Source of the DNA: Streptomyces lasiicapitis
GTDB taxonomy: Bacteria > Actinomycetota > Actinomycetes > Streptomycetales > Streptomycetaceae
DNA length: 64,000 nt
Direction of reading: 5' to 3'
Assembly (NCBI RefSeq): GCF_014646335.1
Contig: NZ_BMNG01000010.1
Location: forward strand, 186,001 to 250,000
The notes below the pieces were generated by a model. That model was not told the DNA's origin and searched no databases. It saw only the letters and a list, made by a program, of their open reading frames with translations. Made by a program: the position numbers and the translations under genes. This document shows positions 58,295-64,000 of this stretch, in pieces (positions within the stretch are counted from its first letter, which is position 1; the number at the start of each line of letters is the position of its first letter).

Positions 58295-59320
58295 ATGCCC
58301 CAGGACGTCCGGTTCGACATCCCCTTCTCCACCCCGGTCAGCGACCATCTCGACTACGCACGGGACCGGCACCTGAGCTGGGTGCGGGAGATGGAACTCG
58401 TGCGCAGCCAGGCCGGTTTCGACGAATACCTGACCTGGGACCTCCCCCAGGCGGCGATACGCACCTACCCGCACGCGTCGGCCGACGACATGGTCGTGCT
58501 GATGAACTGGTTCTCCCTGGCCTTCCTCTTCGACGACCAGTTCGACATGGCTCAGCCCGGCCGCGCCGATCGCATAGCGGATGTCGCGCGGGAGCTCGCC
58601 GTCACGCCGCTGCGCCCCGTGGGCAGCGCGCCCCGCGTCGTCTGCCCGATCACGAGGGCCTGGGCGCAGGTGTGGGAGCACCTGTCCGACGGCATGTCCC
58701 TGGCCTGGCGCACCCGGTTCGCCGCATCCTGGGGGCGGTTCCTGGTCGCGCACTCCGAGGAGATCGACCTCGCCGCCAGTGGCGCCACACTTGGCATCGC
58801 GGAGTACACGGCGTTCCGCCGGCGCACCGTGGGCATCCACCACAGCATCGACGCGGGTGAGCGCAGCCGCCGCTTCGAAGTGCCCGTGCAGGCCCAGGCC
58901 CACCCGGTGATGATCCGGCTGCGCGATGCCGCGGCGGACACCATCGGCTTCATGAACGACATCCACTCCTTCGAGCGCGAGGCACGGCGCGGAGACGGCC
59001 ACAACCTCATCGCCGTGCTGCGCCGCGCCCACGACTGCGGCTGGGAGGACGCCACGGTCGAGGCCATCCACCGGACCGAGGAGCGCCTGCGGGACTATCT
59101 GCGGCTGGAGTCTCAGATACCCCAACTGTGCGACGAACTCCGCCTGAGCGACGACGAACGCGTACGCGTGGGGATGGGCGTCGAGGCCATCCGGCACTGG
59201 ATCGGCGGCAACTACGAGTGGGCCCTGAGCACAGGCCGGTACTCGGCGGTCAAGAACACTCCCGCAGCCGCGGCCGAGAAGCGCGGGCACGGGTCCGTCG
59301 ACGACTTGCTGAGCGTCTGA
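58295..59320 (+). CDS. Class I terpene synthase (probable sesquiterpene synthase)
   Basis: A 341-residue bacterial terpene synthase. It starts MPQDVRFDIPFSTPVSDHLD, similar in form to pentalenene synthase. The acidic metal motif is D80-D81-x-x-D84 (FLFDDQFD), and the NSE triad is N221-D222-x2-S225-x3-E229 (NDIHSFERE). RRRTVGIHHSIDAGERS and a C-terminal RY pair (STGRYSAV) also fit. It cyclises farnesyl diphosphate, most likely to a sesquiterpene whose structure cannot be read from sequence. ATG at 58295 has AGGAG 7-8 bp upstream. A divergent P450 and a convergent ExxR-less P450 flank it. Confidence 0.92.
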   Translation: MPQDVRFDIPFSTPVSDHLDYARDRHLSWVREMELVRSQAGFDEYLTWDLPQAAIRTYPHASADDMVVLMNWFSLAFLFDDQFDMAQPGRADRIADVARELAVTPLRPVGSAPRVVCPITRAWAQVWEHLSDGMSLAWRTRFAASWGRFLVAHSEEIDLAASGATLGIAEYTAFRRRTVGIHHSIDAGERSRRFEVPVQAQAHPVMIRLRDAAADTIGFMNDIHSFEREARRGDGHNLIAVLRRAHDCGWEDATVEAIHRTEERLRDYLRLESQIPQLCDELRLSDDERVRVGMGVEAIRHWIGGNYEWALSTGRYSAVKNTPAAAAEKRGHGSVDDLLSV

Positions 59321-59322
59321 CG

Positions 59323-59374
59323 CGTACGGAGGGTGCGACTCGGCCTCGGGGACTCCGGGTCGCACCCTCGTACG
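59323..59374. terminator. Bidirectional hairpin terminator
   Basis: CGTACGGAGGGTGCGAC (from 59323) and GTCGCACCCTCGTACG (to 59374) pair over about 16 bp with a one-base bulge, closed further by CGG/CCG around a CCTCGGGGACT loop. It fills the 55-bp gap between the convergent terpene synthase and P450 genes. Confidence 0.85.
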
Positions 59375-59375
59375 G

Positions 59376-60638
59376 CTACGTCTCCTGAGCCGTGAACGCG
59401 ACCGGAAGGCGGTCGAGCCTGGCCTCCCACGAGGAGGCGGTGGCCGTGAGATCCGCGGGAGCGGCCGCGAGCCGCAGTCCGTGCAGCCGGTGGATCAGCA
59501 CGTCGACCGCCGTCTCGATGATGGCCTGGCCCACGCCTTGTCCCGGGCACTCGTGGGAGCCGCCGCTGAACGCCAGATGGGCCTTGTTGCCGTGCAGGGC
59601 CGTCGTGGCGTCGGGCCGGACCTCCGGGTCCCGGTTGCCGGCCGCCAGGCCGAGGACCAGCAGATCGCCCGCCTTCACCTGTCGGCCGCCGAGTTCCAGG
59701 TCGGCCGTGGCGAACCGCCCCGGGCAGACGGCCAGCGGCGGGGTGTTCCACATGACCTCTTCGACGACCGCCGAGATGTCGAGCCGGCCGCTCACGAGAC
59801 CGGCCATGTGGGACGGGTGGGTGAGCAGCAGTTGGAGCACCCGGGCCAGCAGGTTGCTGGTGGTGGTGTGCGCGGCGATCAGAACGAGCCGCAGATGGCT
59901 GAGAACCTCTTCTTCGTCCAGGTCCGCGCGGTGATCGAGGAGGCCGGTGGTGAAGTCCGACCCCGGCTCGGCGCGCTTGCGTTCGGCGAGTTCGCCGAGG
60001 ATCTTCATGATGCGGTCGTTGTGAGCCAGCGCCTCCTCGCCGCCCTTGATCACCTGAGCGCAGGAGACGGCCAACTGCCGCCCCTCTCCCTCCGCGAGCC
60101 CGAACAGCCTGGTCAGTACGAGCATCGGCAGATACTCGGCGTACTCGGTGACGAGGTCGGCCTGCCCTGCGGCCACGAAGGCGTCGATCTGCTTGTTGGC
60201 GAAGTGCGTGACATGGCGTCGAATCCCACGGCCCGCGATCGCCTGCAGGTTGTCCGTCACCGCCGCGCGCAGCCGCCGGTGCGCCTCGCCCTCCTGGGAG
60301 ACGCAGTCGGGGCGCCAGCCCACCATCTGGATCAGCGGGGAGGACTCCTCGACGCGGCCCTCCTTCCAGTCCCGCCAGATCCGTGAGTCCCGCGTGAACT
60401 GCCGCGGATTCTCCAGCACATGGCGGTTCTCCCGGTAGCCGAGCACCAGCCAGGCGTGCACGTCGCCCTCCAGCAGGACGGGGGCGACCGGGCCGTGCTG
60501 CTCGCGCAACCGCTCGTAGATCCCTTGTGGATCGTCCGACGCGTCAGGACCGTACAGGCGGGTGAGGGAGTCCTGCCCGCCGTGCGCCACGGGGCAGCCC
60601 GAGGTGGCGGGCAGGCCGGCGGGCGTGGGGGCGTTCAT
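59376..60638 (-). CDS. Conservon-linked cytochrome P450 lacking the ExxR motif (CYP157-like)
   Basis: A 420-residue P450. The haem loop is AFSGGSHECPGQG with cysteine about C364. The I helix has VLIAAHTTTSN. The K-helix, normally E-x-x-R, reads EEVMWNTPP with Trp in place of Arg (about 293-297). I recall the CYP157 family of Streptomyces conservons, in which ExxR is replaced by an E-x-x-W type motif. The ATG overlaps the stop of the upstream conservon GTPase gene (ATGA), so it belongs to the same operon as the fifth gene. Role: probably oxidative tailoring or a redox sensor; substrate unknown. Confidence 0.9.
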   Translation of the reverse strand: MNAPTPAGLPATSGCPVAHGGQDSLTRLYGPDASDDPQGIYERLREQHGPVAPVLLEGDVHAWLVLGYRENRHVLENPRQFTRDSRIWRDWKEGRVEESSPLIQMVGWRPDCVSQEGEAHRRLRAAVTDNLQAIAGRGIRRHVTHFANKQIDAFVAAGQADLVTEYAEYLPMLVLTRLFGLAEGEGRQLAVSCAQVIKGGEEALAHNDRIMKILGELAERKRAEPGSDFTTGLLDHRADLDEEEVLSHLRLVLIAAHTTTSNLLARVLQLLLTHPSHMAGLVSGRLDISAVVEEVMWNTPPLAVCPGRFATADLELGGRQVKAGDLLVLGLAAGNRDPEVRPDATTALHGNKAHLAFSGGSHECPGQGVGQAIIETAVDVLIHRLHGLRLAAAPADLTATASSWEARLDRLPVAFTAQET

Positions 60639-61255
60639 CGGGGTTCCAGGGTGGCGGCCGAGCGGTCCTTCAGATGGTGTATCAAAGCGATGAGCACGTC
60701 CCGACTCGATTTCCGGTCCCGGGCGTCGCACGTGATGATCGGGGTGTGCTGAGGGACGTCAAGCGCGTCCCTGACCTCGTCGATCGGGTGCTCCTTGGAA
60801 TCAGGGAACACATTCAGACCGATGACGAACGGCACGTTCTGCCGTTCCATCTCCTCGATCGCCCGGAAACTGGACGCCAGGCGACGCGTGTCCACCAGGA
60901 CGACCGCTCCCAGCGCCCCCTTGAACAGGCCGTTCCACAGGAACCAGAAGCGTTCCTGCCCCGGCGTGCCGAAGAGGTAGAGCACCAGTTGGTCGTTTAT
61001 GCCGATCCGCCCGAAGTCGAGGCTGACCGTGGTCTCCTGTTTGTCCGCGATGCCGATGAGGTGGTCGACGTCGGCACTGGCCTGAGTCAGTGTCTCCTCG
61101 GTGGTGAGCGGCCTGATGTCGCTCACCGAGCGCACCATGGTGGTCTTGCCGGTGCCGAAGCCACCGGCGATCATCACCTTGACCGAGCGGCTTTCGGCGG
61201 GCAGTGCGCCGGGGATCGCCGGCTGGTCCGGACGGTCAAAGCCTTTCAAGACCAC
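60635..61255 (-). CDS. cvnD: CvnD, conservon Ras-like GTPase
   Basis: A 206-residue small GTPase. The P-loop is MIAGGFGTGKTT, the switch II region LFGTPGQERFWFLWN and the guanine-recognition segment FVIGLNVFPDSKEH, which differs from NKxD and is typical for these MglA-like conservon GTPases. The GTG at 61255 was chosen because GAGGAGG lies 5 bp upstream; it overlaps the cvnC stop by 20 bp. CvnD proteins are the membrane-signalling GTPase component of cvnABCD modules. The P450 gene follows with a 4-bp overlap. Confidence 0.93.
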   Translation of the reverse strand: MVLKGFDRPDQPAIPGALPAESRSVKVMIAGGFGTGKTTMVRSVSDIRPLTTEETLTQASADVDHLIGIADKQETTVSLDFGRIGINDQLVLYLFGTPGQERFWFLWNGLFKGALGAVVLVDTRRLASSFRAIEEMERQNVPFVIGLNVFPDSKEHPIDEVRDALDVPQHTPIITCDARDRKSSRDVLIALIHHLKDRSAATLEPR

Positions 61256-61610
61256 TGAGTACCTCCTCAAGGAGCGCGAGGTCCGGCCCGCGACCGGATA
61301 CGGATGAAGCCGGAATGGGGTCACGGGCGTCCACCCGGCCCGCTGCGAGCAGGTCGGTCACCAGCACCGCGAGAATGTTGAACGGCAGCCCGAGGTGGGC
61401 ACCCAGCTCGGCCACCGACAGCGGATCACGGCACCGGCGCACGATCTCCTCGTGCTCGTGCTGCATGCCGGGCGCGGGCGCGCCGCGCGAGACGATGAGC
61501 GTCGCCACGTCGAGCCCCGCGGCCGGCCCGGCAGGACCGCTGCGGCCGCCGGTGAGGACGTAGTAGCGCTCGAGGCCGGACGGGTCGGCGGGCCGCTTGG
61601 GGCCGCTCAT
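61236..61610 (-). CDS. cvnC: CvnC, DUF742 conservon protein
   Basis: A 124-residue protein with the DUF742 layout: RYYVLTGGRSGPA at the N-terminus, VATLIVSRGAPA, EHEEIVRRCRDPLSVAELGA and LGLPFNILAVLVTDLLAAGR, a winged-helix-like fold. Its ATG overlaps the cvnB stop (ATGA) and its end overlaps cvnD. Partner of the CvnD GTPase in the conservon; a possible exchange or effector factor. Confidence 0.93.
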   Translation of the reverse strand: MSGPKRPADPSGLERYYVLTGGRSGPAGPAAGLDVATLIVSRGAPAPGMQHEHEEIVRRCRDPLSVAELGAHLGLPFNILAVLVTDLLAAGRVDARDPIPASSVSGRGPDLALLEEVLSGLERL

Positions 61611-62017
61611 CCAGACTGCTCCTCCCGGCGCGGAGTGGTGCCGAGAAGCTCACCCATCCTGCGGGCCAAGTCCCTCATCTGGTGACCGAGCAGCCCTTGG
61701 TCGAGACCTTCCTTGGCCAGTACTCCGAGGTACGTCTCCACGCCGGCCCGCACGACGAACAGGTGGCCGCCGTCGACCTCGATCATCGCGAGCCGCAACT
61801 GCCCGCCGTACGCGGGGAACTGCTCTGCGACCGGTTGGGCCAGGGCTTGGAGGCCCGCCACCACGGCGGCGAACCGGTCGACGTCGTCCGGGTCGTCGGC
61901 TCCGTAGGACGTGATGGCCTTGCCGTCGCTGGATGCCACCAGGGCGAAGCGGATCTCCTGAATGCTGTCCGTCAGATCACGCAGGGCCCAGCTCACGTCG
62001 GTCTCGTGCTGCGTCAT
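61607..62017 (-). CDS. cvnB: CvnB, roadblock/LC7 domain protein
   Basis: A 136-residue protein. SWALRDLTDSIQEIRFALVA begins the roadblock fold, followed by ASSDGKAITSYGADDPDDVD and FAAVVAGLQALAQPVAEQF. Strands LRLAMIEVDGGHLFVVRAGV and a C-terminal helix complete it. Resembles MglB, the GTPase-activating partner of MglA. It starts 4 bp after the stop of cvnA, and its stop overlaps the cvnC start. Confidence 0.93.
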   Translation of the reverse strand: MTQHETDVSWALRDLTDSIQEIRFALVASSDGKAITSYGADDPDDVDRFAAVVAGLQALAQPVAEQFPAYGGQLRLAMIEVDGGHLFVVRAGVETYLGVLAKEGLDQGLLGHQMRDLARRMGELLGTTPRREEQSG

Positions 62018-62021
62018 GCGG

Positions 62022-63605
62022 CTAGTCCCTACCTTCCGTGTATTCCGTGTCTTCCGAGCGGGGCTCGTCGGTCGCCCGTCCGGCGGTGGCGAAGGCCGCC
62101 AGGCCGGTGAAGGACGCGTCCGGCGGCACGACGGGCTTGGTCACGGCCGCCGCGGGGGCGGCTTCCGGGTACCGGGACCCGTCCGTGGATCCGTCGCGCG
62201 GGGAGCTCCTGCGCCGCTTCGGCAGGCCTCCTGGAGTGGTGTCGGCCGCGGCGGCTGTGGCGCCGTCCTGAGGAGGCGGCTGCGGCATCGGTGCGGCGCC
62301 CTCCTGCGGCTCGGGCGGGGTGGCGGGGGCCGCCTCCGTGCCGGGGGTGGAGGAGGCCGGCAGCGGGCTGAAGTACTTGTGGGGCACGACCACGACGACG
62401 GACGTACCGAGCCAGGGCGAGTCCGCGAACGTCACCCGGATCCCGTACCTGCGGCCCAGCGTGCCCACGACACGCAGGCCGAGGTGCGCGTCCTCCGAAA
62501 GGCCACCGAGGCCGGGGCCCGCCGCCACCCCGTCGAGGGAGTCGAGGGCCTGCTGCTTCTTCTCCTCGTTCAGGCCCTTTCCGGCGTCCTGGATCTCGAT
62601 GCCCACTCCGTTGGGCACCTCCTTGCCGGACACGATCACCGGCTCGGTGGGCGGCGAGTAGCGCGCCGCGTTGTCCAGGAGGTGGGCGAAGATCAGCGTG
62701 AGGTGGTCCACCAGGCCGCCGTCGACGCCGAGTTCGGGCAGGTGGCGGACCTGCACGCGGTCGAAGTCCTTGATGCGTCCGATGCCGCCGCGCACCACGC
62801 TCAGCAGGCGCTGCGGCTCCTGCCACTGGCGTCCGGGCCGGTCCGTGCCGCCCAGCACGCCGATGCTGGCGGCCAGACAGTCCGCGGGGCCGATCGCCTG
62901 GTCCAGTTCCATCAGCCCCTGGGCGATCACGGGCAAGCGGCCGTGCTCGCCCTGCATCTCGTGCAGGCGACCGCGGATCTTTCCCGTCAGTACGTGGAGC
63001 CTGCTGCCGATGCTGATGACGGCCTGCTCGGCCGACGTGCTGCGGTTGAGCTCCTCCTCGACGGCGATCAGGCCGGTGCGCAGCACCTTGCGCAGCGCCT
63101 TCCTGAACTCCGGTGACACATCGGTCTCTTGTGTCAGGTCCGGCAGTACGTCGTCGATCGCCTCACCGGCGCGCAGCCCCTTCAGGGCCATGGGCAGGAA
63201 CTCGTCGCTCAGACGGGTGACCAGTTCCTGCTGCCGGTTCAGGCGCCACCGCCACGCCTTGACCTCGTCGGCGAGACGGGCCTCGACGGCGGCGTGCCGA
63301 TCCCCGTGGTCCCGCTCCAGAGCGGCGACGTGCTGCTGCCACTGCTGGGCCTGCTGGATCCGGACCGCGTGCACCTCGGCGGTCGCGCGGCCCAGTTCCG
63401 CCCGCGAACGCAGCAGCAGGCGGACACAGAGCGAGGCGGTCGCGGTCGCACCAAGTCCCGCGAGCGCAAGAGGTATTCGCGCCTCACCGGAGTCGGCCAC
63501 TGCGGTGGCGACCGTGCCCGCCCCCAACCCGAGCGGCAGCAGCCACCAGGTGCGCCAGGCCTTTGATCCTTGGGCCGCCGCCGGTGGCGGAGTGGCAAGT
63601 TCCAT
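62022..63605 (-). CDS. cvnA: CvnA, conservon sensor kinase-like membrane protein
   Basis: A 527-residue protein. Two membrane helices (about 18-40 and 45-68; WWLLPLGLGAGTVATAVA and IPLALAGLGATATASLCV) lie close together with little outside. A long coiled-coil (QQAQQWQQHVAALERDHGDR) follows, then a GHKL ATPase domain with HLLDNAARYSPP (N box) and IEIQDAGKGL (G1). The usual phosphoacceptor His box is not obvious. The C-terminal 110 residues are Pro/Ala-rich and disordered. ATG at 63605 has GAGG 6 bp upstream. It is the first gene of the cvnABCD-P450 operon. Confidence 0.92.
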   Translation of the reverse strand: MELATPPPAAAQGSKAWRTWWLLPLGLGAGTVATAVADSGEARIPLALAGLGATATASLCVRLLLRSRAELGRATAEVHAVRIQQAQQWQQHVAALERDHGDRHAAVEARLADEVKAWRWRLNRQQELVTRLSDEFLPMALKGLRAGEAIDDVLPDLTQETDVSPEFRKALRKVLRTGLIAVEEELNRSTSAEQAVISIGSRLHVLTGKIRGRLHEMQGEHGRLPVIAQGLMELDQAIGPADCLAASIGVLGGTDRPGRQWQEPQRLLSVVRGGIGRIKDFDRVQVRHLPELGVDGGLVDHLTLIFAHLLDNAARYSPPTEPVIVSGKEVPNGVGIEIQDAGKGLNEEKKQQALDSLDGVAAGPGLGGLSEDAHLGLRVVGTLGRRYGIRVTFADSPWLGTSVVVVVPHKYFSPLPASSTPGTEAAPATPPEPQEGAAPMPQPPPQDGATAAAADTTPGGLPKRRRSSPRDGSTDGSRYPEAAPAAAVTKPVVPPDASFTGLAAFATAGRATDEPRSEDTEYTEGRD

Positions 63606-64000
63606 CTGCATCCTCAAACCAACGCGATCGAACAGGAGAGAACCAACGATTGGCCGCGCTCGTGTACCGGAAGCGCGCCCGGTATCAGCGGCACCCTCCC
63701 TGGTCACCTGCGTGCGTTCCCCCATACGGAAGCGCGACGGCACGGCATGCCGCAACGGACTGCAATCGCGTCAACACGCCGCGCCGTCACGGAGCTTATC
63801 GGGTGAACGGGGATGTGGATCAACCCGGTCCGGTCCGCGCTACGGGCCGGTACGGGGACTTTCGGCCGAGAACGTTCGGTGGCTGCACGGAGTGCCGTTC
63901 GCCGACTTTCGGCATGTGCCACGAGGGCCTGCGGGGCTTTTCGGCGGGAGCGGCCGCCTCACTCCGGGTCCGACGGCCGGGCGAGAGACCTGATTCACCA
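63606..64000. other. Region upstream of the conservon operon, to window edge
   Basis: About 395 bp with no supported gene. The conservon promoter must lie here. The motif TTCGGCCGAGAACGTTCGG near 63861-63879 has short inverted halves (CCGA/TCGG), but I would not call it an operator. A gene may begin beyond the edge. Confidence 0.45.

Noticed and set aside
1..64000. tRNA, rRNA, integrase, attachment site or transposon
   Set aside because: I scanned for characteristic sequences by eye and saw none; a covariance search could still reveal a missed small RNA.

Overview
The window looks like chromosomal DNA of a Streptomyces species or a close relative. GC content is very high with strong G/C third-codon bias, GTG and TTG starts are common, and the gene content is typical: a conservon, a DasR-type chitinase promoter, a SigB/F-type sigma factor, an ANTAR protein, a MAB_1171c-type trio, many secreted proteins, and a terpene synthase with P450s. 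I recognised no rRNA, tRNA, insertion sequence, prophage or CRISPR array. Names come from reading motifs and remembered family features; no database was searched.

Layout. 0-4.3 kb: right end of a small metabolic operon (DUF6271-like protein cut by the window edge, type III PLP decarboxylase, GNAT acetyltransferase, MFS exporter). 4.3-5.2 kb: remnants of an AfsR/SARP-like regulator and an MFS pump. 5.3-11 kb: GNAT, secreted ricin-like protein, secreted S41 peptidase, an unusual sigma factor fused to a transmembrane and CAP-domain module, and a secreted orphan. 11-12.3 kb: a nonsense-disrupted Nudix remnant and non-coding DNA. 12.3-20.2 kb: two giant, tightly coupled genes of unknown function, the most novel block. 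20.2-29.7 kb: two-component system, ABC-2-like permease with an embedded sensory-looking domain, RsbW-like ATPase, ANTAR protein, SigB-type sigma factor, a hydrolase-fold protein lacking its nucleophile, a secreted repeat protein and a GH105-like hydrolase. 29.8-38.5 kb: chitinase with a DasR-like operator, PepSY protein, DUF5519 protein, tiny secreted peptide, GH16-like protein, flavin oxidoreductase, hydrolase, secreted intradiol dioxygenase and AraC regulator.

38.7-48.2 kb: two Nudix paralogues flank FabG, IclR, MmyB-type XRE and MBL-fold genes, followed by an HTH / ImmA-IrrE-like / MAB_1171c trio and an imperfect tandem-repeat array. 48.2-56.7 kb: three regulator-target pairs with readable operator-like palindromes (TetR/dehydrogenase, MarR/MFS pump, MocR/LysE plus B3/4 protein) and a PAP2-DAG kinase fusion. 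56.7-64 kb: P450, sesquiterpene synthase, ExxR-less P450 and a complete cvnDCBA conservon, probably a terpenoid locus next to a G-protein signalling module.

Most convergent gene pairs are separated by strong inverted repeats likely to act as bidirectional terminators. Several divergent pairs carry palindromes between the start codons, which suggests local autoregulation.
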